From Gnetum montanum (Eukaryota; Streptophyta; Gnetopsida; Gnetales; Gnetaceae): a DNA stretch of 64,000 nucleotides. How positions within the stretch are numbered: the stretch's first letter is position 1; the number at the start of each line of letters is the position of its first letter. The DNA lies in the NCBI GenBank assembly GCA_015680685.1, contig MNCI01004872.1, positions 260,828 to 324,827 of the forward strand. The letters are read 5' to 3'. The notes beneath the pieces are model-generated. The model searched no databases. It was not told the DNA's origin and worked only from the letters and a program-made list of their open reading frames with translations. A program made the position numbers and the translations under genes. Shown piece by piece: positions 34,561 to 45,545 of this stretch.

Positions 34561-35998
34561 CAAAGAGGATGAGTATCCAATTTTTGATTATTTTCTTGAT
34601 GAATTCCTCTTTGCTGGTGTAGTGAATAACCAATCACCCATGGAGGCAAACTAGTACAGTAACATTCTTACCTATATCCTTACCCAACAAACACCACAAG
34701 AGCTAGATGTTAAAAAGAAACAATAGTTTCTTCACAAAGCCAAGTACTTTATGGAGATCAATGGATAACTTTACAAAGTATGTCCCGATGTCTTAGTTCG
34801 ATGGTGTGTTCTTGATGGAGATCAACTGAGAATTCTCCAAGATGCTCATGAGGGCCCTTGTGGGGGTCATTATGCTGGTAGATGAACGACCATCAAGATC
34901 TTACTTGCAGGGTATTATTGACCTACCTTGTTTCAGGACACCCATCAATTCATCTAGTCTTGTGAGCACTGTCAATGTGATGGGGGAATCACTGCTAGAA
35001 TGAAGGGTCCGTAACAATGGATTCAACCATTAGAACACTTCAACATTTTGGGAATTGATTTCATGGGGCCCATTACACCAATGTTCAATGGAAAAGCTTA
35101 CATCATAGTTACCATAGACTACTTAACAAAATAGGTTGAAGTAGCTACAATTAAATATTGTACATCATCTATAGCTATATGATTTGTTTAACAACAAGTC
35201 ATCAATAGGTTTGGTGTGCCACGTGCACTTAATTCAGACAATGGTACACACTTCACAGGTACAAATTTTTGGAAGTTAATGAAACTCTTAGGGTTTGAGC
35301 ATAAATTGACTACACCATACCACCCCCCAAGAGAATGGTCAAGCCGAGGTCACCAATAGGAAGATCACTAAGATACTAACCAAAACCATTAGCAAGTATA
35401 GGCGAGATTAGAGCACTAAACTGAACGATGCTCTTTGGGCATACCACTCCACATGGAAACTCCCTATAGGCTACTCTCCCTATAAGTTAGTGTTTGGAAA
35501 AATTCCAATGCTCCCTATCCAAACTAAGCTCTATAAACTATCCATGACATGTGACCTCAACCTTGACCTTGATCTAGCACAAAAACAAAGGTTGATGACT
35601 CTTAACTTACTAGATGAGAATCGACTAGTTACCCTGTCATCTAATGAATTGCATAAGGCATTTAATAAATAACATCATGACTTGAAAATTAGGAAAGTTA
35701 AGTATCAGCTAGGAGATAAGGTTCTCTACTGGAACCCCACACATGTGTCACAATGTACCAAATTTCAAACACTATGGGAAGAACCTTACATTATGCAACT
35801 TTTCCTTCAGAGGCTGTGACCATATATAAACCTGAGAGCCCAAATAAGAGACTGTTAGTCAACATGAAAAAAATAAAACCATTCCATGAGTTTAGGATAG
35901 CTAAGACACATGCTACCTTTGTAGGTGGGCAACCTTGCTCATTATTTTGGATCTCCTCCTTTCAAATCAGTCATGGGGGAGATGGCCACCTCTACTAA
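34561..35998 (+). pseudogene. pol: Integrase, element C
   Basis: N-terminal zinc site HEGPCGGHYAGR plus CEHCQCD (34845-34980); core Asp in FNILGIDFMGPITPM (about 35042), DYLTKxVEVATIK, second Asp in FGVPRALNSDNGTHF (35210-35250), then LLGFEHKLTTPYHPP and the Glu in GQAEVTNRKITKIL. A run of six C at about 35322-35328 carries one extra base that shifts the frame inside YHP-x-ENGQ. The C-terminal part follows at 35490-35672 (FGKIPMLPIQTKLYKLSM) and 35690-35998 (KVKYQLGDKVLYWNP). The final codons run into PPT-like motif 1. Confidence 0.92.
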
Positions 35999-37890
35999 CC
36001 ATTGAAGGCCCTCAGTTCTTTCTAAATTTTTGTTTTACACATTTTTTTACATGTTTTTGTTTTGCACATTTCTTTAATCTTTCTGATTTTTTTTACACCA
36101 TTGTTCATATTTTCACCATTTCTTTGTGTGATTACTTTATTTTGTTCATTACCCAATAAGTGTTCATGATGGTGGCATGAATAATACCATATTGATTGCT
36201 AATGTTTAGGTTTTACCTTTGAAATATGATGTTGATATTAAGGTATGATTCTTTTGATTAAACAGGAAATAAGTCCACATTGTTCATGCATCCATAAAAT
36301 CCTATGGTCTCCCTTGGCTTGGACTTGTACAGTCCCTTTCTATAATAAAATTATTAATGAATTGGTAGCTGGGTATTTCTCAAACTAAGGAAAGACTCAC
36401 AGGATGAAAAGGGTATGACTTCAAGGGGATTTGATGCAGTTATGCTAGCTATTCTCTTGAGTGCTTGGATGCTTTTTCTTTGGGTTTTTTTCCATTCTTC
36501 CGTTCATCAAATATCCAAAAGTTAAGTACATAAAAATAAGTCTTTGCATGGTGTGGTTCTTATGCAAAAAACACAAAAAAAAAGAGAAAAAGTGAGAATT
36601 TAAAGCACACTCCTTAGAAATAATAATGAACTTGGGTTGCACACACTACTTATGGCACTGTAAATACATGTTACCCATGCCTAAAGGTTCCCTCTAACTA
36701 AGGCCTTTTCTCTCTTCCTGATTCTCCATCTCACTCTCCTCGAAATGGTGGTGACTTTTTGTAGAGGCATTCTTGTTGCTTCAAGAGGATAAGTTGGTCA
36801 AATGTGTTGGTGCAAGGTCACTGAATGTGGTTTATTGAGCCTAGATTTGGAATGAGTTCTACTTAATCACATTAACCATAAAACACACATAAGGGACTTT
36901 GCACAACCTTGTTTTTAGGTTTCCATTTCATTCTCTCCTCTCCACCTTTCTTTTCCATTTTTCATCTCATTACTAATTTTATCATTAGTCTGCATCTTGG
37001 TTGATGCATTTTTTTCCTTGGTTAATTCTTGTGGGTAAGTTTTTAACTCTTGTTTTCAAATGACATTCCTAGAGCCTACGGACTCTTTGGTTTATGGGTC
37101 TGTCAGGGCATTAAGGGCATGCTCCTACTTTGGGGAGGATCCACTAGCATTCCTTTTTGGTGCATTTATTAAATTCTTTTCCTTAAATGATTCCTGCAAT
37201 CAACAATTTTTTGTTTCATCTCCATCCATGATATCCATTTTATTAGCATTTCCATTGTTACTTTTTCTCCATATTTCTTATTCCTTATCGTTTTCCATCC
37301 TACCGCCACTGAAGGTTCGCACTTAGTCATGGGGGCCCTGGCACAAATTTCTCAATTTTTCCTAACCCCTACACCTTAGGTAGTCACCAATGTTAAATCT
37401 CTAGAATCAGTATTTTCCATAACCACAACTCATCCAATGCACTTTACATCGAGGCAAGGTATCAACTGCATTGTGATTTATCTACCCTCGCTCATTTGTG
37501 ACTATGTTGTGTGTGAAAAGGACGATCATACAACAATGGACTAGGCCTAGAGGAAACACTTAGGATAGATCAAAACTGGAGCATTTACGAAAGGAACAAG
37601 TTTGGTGGCATGGCTATGGATAAACAATGGAAGGCACGATCTTGGCATCAGTAGAAACATGCCTTATTCTTTTTTTCTCTCCTTCTCTTCTAGCTACCAA
37701 ATAAAGGCTAGATGTCATTTATGTATAGTGTTCACCTCAATGGTCATGAACACTAATGCTATCATGTATTGTATTGTTAATCCATTCACTAGGCATGTGG
37801 ATTCTGTCACCCCGTTCCACCATCAATGATCATTCAATCAATAATCCCATACCTTTCCAATATTTTGTAAGGAACTCGAGGACAAATTTT
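35999..37890 (+). other. Noncoding 3' region of element C with PPT-like motifs
   Basis: PPT-like motif 1 is at 35967-35985 (overlapping the end of pol) and motif 2 at 37321-37336 (ACTTAGTCATGGGGGC). Two or three TTTTGTTTTACACAT-type units lie at 36026-36075, the seed of the array expanded in A. Only chance frames are present, so there is no convincing envelope-like gene, which is what an Athila element would carry here. Confidence 0.7.
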
Positions 37891-37908
37891 CATTCAGTCA
37901 TGGGGGTA
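37891..37908 (+). other. Polypurine tract of element C
   Basis: CATTCAGTCATGGGGGTA ends at the first base of the 3' LTR; same as A at 13872-13889. Confidence 0.85.
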
Positions 37909-38714
37909 TGATGAACCATGATATCGGGTCCATGATATTGGATCCAACCATGCGATGTCAGATACCCAATATTAGGGCATGTATCCTCACCTATAAATAA
38001 GAGGTAGCACCCTTGGTTTTCACATTAGATAGTTAGTCCCTTAGCTGAACTCTTGCCATTTTTTCCCCAAAGTTAGAATTATTTCTACGTGCCTACAGTA
38101 GGAGTCATAGAGTGAATAAATCTTTATTCGAGCATTGTGTACCTAAGCACACTTTGTGTACAACAATAAACACAAACTTTATGATAAACCTTATAGCATT
38201 TAGAATAGATTAATTAGCATTAATAATTATTTAATGCTTTCCTAGTTGATTAATAATTTCTCTCACCCTACAACTCTCTTAGTTAAATACACTCAGTACG
38301 ATCACTTTAAGCATGTGTGTAGCACTTGGTAACCCAGTGATGATTAGCGTTTGGTAATCCTAGTAGCATTGCACTAGCTTAGGATGTGTATGGTAAGTGG
38401 GAACAAATACTGGTGTTAGGAGTAATTAGAACTTAGTTAATGAGTAGTTAAATTAGATTAGTTACTTAGTTATCTCTCTCCCCCTCCTTACTAGCACAGG
38501 ATATAAAACACATAAAATCTATAAAAATCATATGCCTCAAGCTTACTTAATCATACAACCATGACATACAAATAAATTTGGGAAGATAATGAGTAACCAA
38601 CCTATTATTGTTCCACAAAGGTGCATAGGCACTTAGTCCTTGGAATTTGACTGGATCGTGTGTGAAACGCTTGTATTTGTATGGTTGAGCGTAGGGGTAC
38701 CTCACCGCTGATCG
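37909..38714 (+). repeat. 3' LTR of element C
   Basis: Starts TGATGAACCATGATATCGGG and ends GCTGATCG (decayed TCATCA). GATATC-type array at about 37918-37975, TATA box near 37992. Followed by TSD ATGAT. Confidence 0.92.
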
Positions 38715-38719
38715 ATGAT

Positions 38720-41093
38720 AGACAATTATAATAAATCAATAGGTAGTTTATCTATTACTTATTGATGAGACATCTAGTGGCAATTTGTATATCTATTGTA
38801 AGCCCTAGATCTAGGAAATCTTTCTTAAGGCCTATGTTTATAGTCTAAGTATATCTAATAGAGGTTATTGGTTTTCTAAGATGCATACTTGTCCCTTGGG
38901 TCATACTCTAAGGTTACATTGAAATTCCAAGCTCTTTAGCATGATTCTAGCTTCACTTGAATGTTCTAGGATCACTTTTAGCATGCATCCTCGCATTTTG
39001 GCTTGCACTCAGACTTAAAATGAAAAGTGTGATTTTAGGGAAGGTGCACTAACTACCCTATGTTAGTGCAAGGATGCTAATGCAACCCTTGTAGGCATGG
39101 TTTACCTAACTTTACTTCTCATATACCTAGGGTTAGCTTGGGTTGCATCGATGAGCCTTTGTTAATACCTCAGCACCGACAAACCATCTCCATTTCCATA
39201 CAAAAAGTATAAATACTTGAGGTAAGTTCTTCTATGTAACTAATTCATACTTAGATATTTATTGGAGAATTTTGTATCTAGTTATATGAAGAACTTTTAT
39301 TTCCTTGGATAAGTTGATTTTCTTTCCTATTTTGTGTGTGTTTTGAGTCATCACATTTATAATTATGGCTAGACTTTATTAGACTACAATCATGCTTATG
39401 TAGGTTGAAACTATTTGATCGATGTGGAGTATAGTGTTTGCATGGTTAATAATGCTTATGATTATTCCCTATTTCTACCATTAATGCCTTAAACATTAAA
39501 ACATCAAAAACATTTATAAAATACTAAAACCATTAAAATACTTATTTGATCCTCATTTTCGTAAGTTGTAATGATTTAACCATATCCAATGGGGACATAA
39601 CTATATGGCATGGTGTTAGATCATTGAGGTTGTAACTAAGAGCAATTTTATTTACATATTTGTCTATTACATTGCACCTAGCCCTATGAGGGACTACAAC
39701 ATGAGAATGACACCTATCCCTAAGAAGAATTGTAATGTGTGCATGTTTATTATTGCTTTATTCTTTATAATTATAAAATCCATAAATAATTATAAAATAT
39801 AAAATCATAAATATTCTATGATCTATTCCAACATGGAAACATAGGTTTGGATTCTATTATATGTATTCTAATATCTTTTATATTTCTTGTATGCAATGAC
39901 ATACATGAGTATTCTTGAAAATCCACTCAACATAATCTTCAAAGCTTATGATTAGATCACATCATGATTTGAATGATATATTTCTTTGATCTAGAATTGG
40001 TAGGACTCTTACCATTGGCCTCTTTGTTGGGGAAGGTGTTCATGAATTGTCTAAAAATACTTATATGATAGATTTTATCAATTACTTAAATAAAATATGT
40101 GCTTTTCTTAAAATTATATGTATGTTTTAAATATAGGCAACACAAAAGATGATGTTAAGAATCCAATAAAGAGCTCAAAGAGAGTACCAACATGATAGAA
40201 TGCTTTCATTGTCTTTGAACATTTAGAAGATTCTAATTTACTATTGGTTATCTTAACTTATCATTAGGATAAGTAGTAGAGGTGATGTGTTGTTCATGGG
40301 TATTTCATAAAGAAGCCAACTATGGCTACAGTAGTTGATCTTAAAGAGGCCTTGATTAATTTTGGGCTATAGGAATTTCACATGTTCTATATGGCTTTGG
40401 AGCTACACTTCAGTTATTATGATCCTCATTTAAGGTAAGAGCTTTGGGATTAGATGGAAAAGGAGGAGGTCAATCATGGCTTTTCATCTAACCACTTAGA
40501 TGAGAAGAAAGGAGGAGGAAATTATAGATGTCAAACTTATGAATGAAAGGATAGTTAAGGAAAAATAATCCCTTTAGATCGTTCTTAGACAAGGGAGAAG
40601 TCCACAAGATAAAACTGGACTAGGATGTTGTTCCTAAGAAAAGGAATCTACACAAACTTCATTCCAATAGAAAGACTCTCCAAAGATTGAATTGAAAAGA
40701 GGCACTACATCCCAACCAGAAGTAGTTCCAAACTAAATAAAAGCACCATGAAGGTTTTATCATTATAATCATTTTTACTACAATAGGAAGATTAGATGTT
40801 ATTATTCATAAATTTAGGCATAAGCAATGGGAGTGCATTTTAAAATATTATTACATGAGCACTTGGTCATATCATAGGACTCCTTGGTCTTATTCAAATG
40901 TGCCTAGAAGGATTTTTCATAGGGTACAAAGGATAGGAAAACAAATCAGAGAGAAGTCAAGAATGATTAGATAACTCAAAAGAATGAAGGAGTTAAAAAA
41001 GTTTGGAGAATCAAGAGGAAGAAACCTAAGAATGAGAAGACACTATCCAGCCAATTTATGAAAGGGAGCCAATCCTTGAAAATTGAAGATGTA
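38720..41093 (+). pseudogene. Decayed gag-like region interrupted by element B (5' part)
   Basis: The first 1.4 kb show no gene. From about 40320 protein-like stretches appear: MATVVDLKEALINFGL, EFHMFYMALELHFSYYDPHL. At 40797-40836 a CCHC zinc knuckle is visible (C-Y-Y-C-H-K-F-R-H-K-Q-W-E-C) if a two-base loss is allowed for. The same strand then reads VQRIGKQIREKSRMIR and QKNEGVKKVWRIKRKKPKN up to the ATGTA insertion site. After B it continues at 50016 as QEEKPQKRNLILWHSR to a stop near 50070. The knuckle suggests a retrotransposon gag; family not resolved. Confidence 0.45.
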
Positions 41094-41961
41094 TGATGAG
41101 TGGTGAGGTACCCCTACACTCAACCATATGAATATGAGCATGAATGCATGATTTGGTCAAACTCTATAGATAGAATAGCTGTTATATCTACATAGTTACA
41201 CATTGATCGTAGTTCACTGTCTTTCCACCTAGACTAGTATTTTCTTTGTCACATATGGTTTAGTCTAGAGTGAGGTGAATGATGGTATCCTAAACTAATG
41301 CTACTCTTAGAGACGATGGGAAACAATCTTAATTAAGCTAATGGACAATGGAAAATGAAATCTATGATAACCCTACGCGCAATGAGCATCTGTCCTTAAT
41401 CATTCATACACATCTTGGACCTTGTGTACTACTTCTAGGATTACCAAGTGCACATTACTTGAGCACTAGGAGATGCTCTACTGGGTTCCCAAGTAGTTAC
41501 ACTTAAATGTTCGTGATTAAGTCGTACTCATTTTGCATTAACAACAGGAAGTGTAAATGATAATAAAGGAAATATTAACTAAAAAGACAACAATAAATAA
41601 TTAACAATTAAAGTAATTAAAAGCTAAGTGAATGTTACAATGATGGAGTAACCTTGATCTTTGTTGTCGATCATGTGCATGTCCAAGTATGTCACACTCA
41701 AACAAAGGTTCTATACAATTACAATCATCACACTGTGGGCATGCACTGGGGAAAAGAACTGAAACTAACTAGAAACTGACAAAAAGATTCTACCCTTAGA
41801 CTTACCAACTAATTTTTTGCTTCCTCTGCATCCGAATGTTGTATTTATAGGCCTACACAAGAATCATGATATCATGTATTCGATATCATTATCTAGGCTA
41901 CGATATTGCATACCTGATATCGAGGATCTAATATTGAGGCCTAGCAAACCATGATTCATCA
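41094..41961 (-). repeat. 3' LTR of element B
   Basis: Plus text starts TGATGAGTGGTGAGG, ends GATTCATCA, and abuts the PPT. GATATC-type array at about 41865-41945, TATA-like TATTTATAGG (minus CCTATAAATA) near 41848. Visibly diverged from the 5' LTR. Confidence 0.92.
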
Positions 41962-41980
41962 TACCCCCATGACTGAATAA
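41962..41980 (-). other. Polypurine tract of element B
   Basis: Minus strand TTATTCAGTCATGGGGGTA ends at the 3' LTR, matching A and C. Confidence 0.85.
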
Positions 41981-42129
41981 CAACTTGTCCTCAAGTCAAA
42001 AAAATGAGAAAAAGTTCAATTGATTACACAGTGGATAGGTATGAGATTATTAACTAACTAGGAATTACTCATGTCATAGTGTGGGACTAAACAAATTAAA
42101 ATTGGGACATAGACATAGAATTACAAAAG

Positions 42130-44908
42130 GAAAAATTTGTTGAAACTCATGTAGTTCCTGGTGGTGGTGGCTACTCCATGGGTCTCTTCCCCTTATCTTG
42201 TGCTCCAGGCTTTGGAAATGGATGTCTCTGAAGGAGTGCATGGATATTTTCTTCTTTAGTCTGGGGATCTTGTGTTGTCCATGCTAATGCTCCAATGTTT
42301 GATGGAGTTGGAACCTCCCATGGACCTGGTAGTTGTGGGAACATCTAATTGGCTTTGACATACCAAGCTTCAAACAACTATCATTCCTCTTCATAGGCTC
42401 TGGCTTTGTCCTTGCATTCTTGGTAGTTCGTGAGCTATCGAGCCAAATCCTCCAAGACATCTTTCTATCCTTGGTAGCTGGTCTTGACCTCCTCTAATTT
42501 AGAATTTGCTACTTCTAATCTCTACAATGTCTTCTTATGTTCAACAAATTTTGTTTCATATTTAGCATAGGTCATTGCTACTTGCTTCTCCAATTCTATT
42601 CTCAAGAATTCTGCTATCAACATGGCTAAGTTGGCATACCATAGGTTTGCCAACTCCATGTACTCCATGAAATCTTATATCTATAGGTCCCAAATTTTTA
42701 GTTCTGCTTAGTGGATGAAAGCATAAGTATCCAATATGGCCTACCAATAAGCATTCTGAGCACTAAGAGTGTTAATATGGGCTTTGGCCATATGGATTTC
42801 TTTTTCAATCACCTATTTGTACATCCCCACTTGATCTCTGAAATGTTCCTTGAGCTTCTCATGTTACTTGGCCTCATTTTTCCACATGCTTATTTCAATT
42901 GTTTTGTTCTGGTAGATCACATGTACCTCTGCCATTGAGAGGGTTCTATTCTCTCTGGCCAAGCGATTCATATCCTGGTTTATCCTTATTAATTTTTTTC
43001 ACAATTGCCAAACATTTTCCTTGAGAACATTCTTTTGTTTTTCTACTGTGGTCAACTGGAGATTTTTAGCAGTGAGGCATTTATTTTCTTCTTGTGAGGC
43101 CTTGAGTGCTTTGGCATGTGCATACCTTTGAGCTTGTGCCTTGGAAGCATCCCAATCTACCTTCTCTTTTTCCTCTACAAAAAATTTAGTTAGCTGCTCT
43201 ATCCAAAATGATTCTAGTTGGTTTGCAAGGATGAATTGGAATGAGTCTTACTATGTAGCTTGTAGGGTGATGAGCTTGTCTTGGAGTCTTTTTAACTCCT
43301 CCTCTACATATTTGACCCTAACCTCTACAATGACCAGCTTTACTTTTGTAGAGATGAGGTCTGACTCTATTGCTATGACATCTTGAGGGATTTTAAACAA
43401 GGATGTATCACTTGCCCTATCTACAACAACTGATCTAGAACATCCTCATGATCTGCAAGAGCCATTGAGGGACTGGCCAAGGTTTGAGCATTGTGTGCTC
43501 TTGTAAAATCTACTAGTGCCACAATATGGACATTAAATGATTCTTTGATGTGGTCTTCCACCACTTCTGCTACTCCTACTGCATCCTAGTGCTACATGAC
43601 CACTACTGTGGTGCAAAACTAGTTTCTAATTACACTTGAAAAGATGCAACATTTCCAAAGATCTGTTGTGACTAGTGTGATTTTCCTCATCCTGTTTGGA
43701 TGGATACCTCACCCCATGTGTGATCAATTGAGATTCTAGATAGTACAACATCATTAATGACCTTGAAGAGATTTGTTTCATCATGGCTTCCCCAATTGAC
43801 CAATTCAACAATGGCCTTGAGATGGCTCATTGATGGTTGATAGTCCTGTGGTGGCAGTGGTAGTTCGTCTTGCTATTCCATTGGTTGTGTGGTGGGCCCT
43901 AATTCCTATTGTTAACTGGGCCTTGCAATTTAAGGTGCAATGGGCTCAACCATCTATTCTTGCTTTGGCTCTAATGTCTCACCAGCATTTTTCCTTGGGG
44001 CTAGTGGTTTTAGCAATTCAGCAAATGAGGCATTTTTGGCCTTTCTAGGGACATCATTGGTGTACCCCAGAATTCTAGCACATCATCATAGTTTCTTAAT
44101 TAGGCAGGAAAAAGGTAATGTGAACTTCCCTGTCTTATGTTCTTCAAACTACCTTAATATTTCTATGAGATATAGATGGGGTAGGCTGGCATCAACCTTT
44201 CCCATCAAGATGGCACTTCCTCTAGCTACATAGGTGAAAATTTTGTTCAATCCTTTTTTTGGGAAAATGTTGTATGTGCCAATTTTGAAGTAGATCCTCT
44301 CTTCAATTTTGAGCTCTCCATATGCTTTATCCTCCTTTCCATACATCCTTTTTAACCATATCTTGCATGCATTTTCATTAGAGTGAGTGGGCAGGTGAGC
44401 AACCTTGGGCCTTGTATTTGGAAGAGTCAACACTTCTAAAATAGCCTTGGTAGAGAAATCAATAGAAATCTCACCAATATCAATGGTGGTGCCTTCTTCC
44501 TTGTTGTGCCAAAATTGGTACATCTCCCCTAGGTACTAATCACCACTCTTAGAGAGAATAGGCCATAGTGGAGACCCTTAAAGTTGGTCTTTGATTTCCT
44601 CAGGGGAAAATTTAGTGAAAGGTCAAAAAATGAGTTCCACAATCACAACTACTAACGTGGAACTTTCACAAATTACTTGAACACATTCTGAAGACAACGT
44701 GAGATGTTGTCCTTATTCAGATGCCCCACTATCTCCACCTTTGGCATGCTCCAATTGTGTAGTAATAGGAGATTCTTGATGAATGTTGAATTATTGTGCC
44801 TCCTACTCTGCATGTTCTCTGGGAGGCACTTGGCCTTTTCCTCTCCTTGGTTATTTGGATGCACCCTGAGAGGGTCCTCCTTGTTGTCCTCTTTTAGGGA
44901 TCATATGC
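42130..44908 (-). pseudogene. Second ORF of element B: putative plant-transposon-protein-like domain plus coiled coil
   Basis: Minus-strand decayed frame starting about 44908 (MIPKRGQQGGPSQGASK). The best part is open from 44523 to 44149 (124 codons): FWHNKEEGTTIDIGEISIDF, STKAILEVLTLPN, then NACKIWLKRMYGKEDKAYGE and FTYVARGSAILMGKVD. The pattern (a strand ending in V/I-x-F-S-x-x-A-I-x-x-x-L-x-L-P, later an aliphatic xGSAILMGKV segment) resembles the 'putative plant transposon protein' domain often found in plant retroelements. Beyond it, to about 42130, the sequence is Lys/Glu/Gln-rich and coiled-coil-like in shifting frames. It lies between PPT-like motif 2 and the true PPT. Similarity is by eye; function unknown. 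No enzyme motif is visible. Confidence 0.5.
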
Positions 44909-45220
44909 AATCACACGGGACCGATTATCAGTAAGGATATTCAAAAAATTAGATTAATACCTTACTCCTTGCCCTTAATAGATTTATTTCTTACTTAGTG
45001 TGATTTAGAGTTATAGATTTTCATGAAAATTCCCCTAAAAGTTTTTATATTCGACCCAATTTTGATTAGGTGACTCCAAAAAATAATTTTCATGGTTTGG
45101 GTGAGGAAATAAAAATAATTTGGCAAACTTTTTTACCATTTTTAAAGGTCACTTATCCTTGATAATATCCTTTGGGAAATGATGGATTTTGAAAAAACTA
45201 CATGCGACTTGAAGGGTACC

Positions 45221-45240
45221 CTTCCCCCACGACTAAGTGA
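45221..45240 (-). other. PPT-like motif 2 of element B
   Basis: Minus TCACTTAGTCGTGGGGGAAG, matching C motif 2 (ACTTAGTCATGGGGGC) in sequence and order. Confidence 0.5.
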
Positions 45241-45394
45241 AACACTCCAGGTTTTAGCAAGTTCAATCAAAACAAGAATTAGAGCATTAATAAGCAAGTT
45301 ATTGATGTTTGAATGATAGGTGCACAAGCTAGAAAATTCATGGAAGAAAATTTCAACAACTCCCCTCGCATGAATAGTAAAGAATGACATTACC

Positions 45395-45545
45395 GTGTGT
45401 GGGGGGGGGGGTGTGGGGGTCCATATATATAGTTTTTGTAGATGTGATATCACGTACTCACTAGCGTAGACCTGATATCACATCAGACACGATACTAGGT
45501 ACTTGATATTGCTTTAGACATGATACCAAATACCTAGTATCACAA
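45395..45545 (-). promoter_or_regulatory. Internal U3-like block: GATATC-type array, TATA-like run and C/G tract
   Basis: On the minus strand, GATATC or near-GATATC palindromes (about 45535, 45502, 45473 and 45448) are followed within about 20 bases by ACTATATATATGG (45433-45421) and then a C-rich tract (a G-run of 11 and a G-run of 5 on the plus strand, about 45402-45418). This copies the order palindromes-TATA of the LTR. It precedes the second ORF. Promoter activity is inference. Confidence 0.45.

Larger units (their letters stand above)
28805..38714 (+). mobile_element. Ty3/gypsy LTR retrotransposon C, full gag-pol layout (9.9 kb, TSD ATGAT)
   Basis: Most complete element here: 5' LTR 28805-29638, primer site 29639-29658, gag 29771-about 32140, protease, RT, RNase H and integrase to 35998, a 1.9-kb noncoding 3' region, PPT 37891-37908 and 3' LTR 37909-38714. 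ATGAT is duplicated exactly at 28800-28804 and 38715-38719. The FMDDFSTYG box in RT, the order of domains and the tRNA-Asp primer site point to the non-chromoviral Athila-like branch, but I see no env-like frame. All coding parts have stops and frameshifts. Confidence 0.94.

Noticed and set aside
35999-37890. Possible envelope-like gene in element C, as in Athila elements
   Set aside because: Only short chance frames, no start, no membrane segments in order; matches untranslated DNA of A.
28805-38714. Element C as an active autonomous copy
   Set aside because: Stops and frameshifts in every domain and a changed protease active site.
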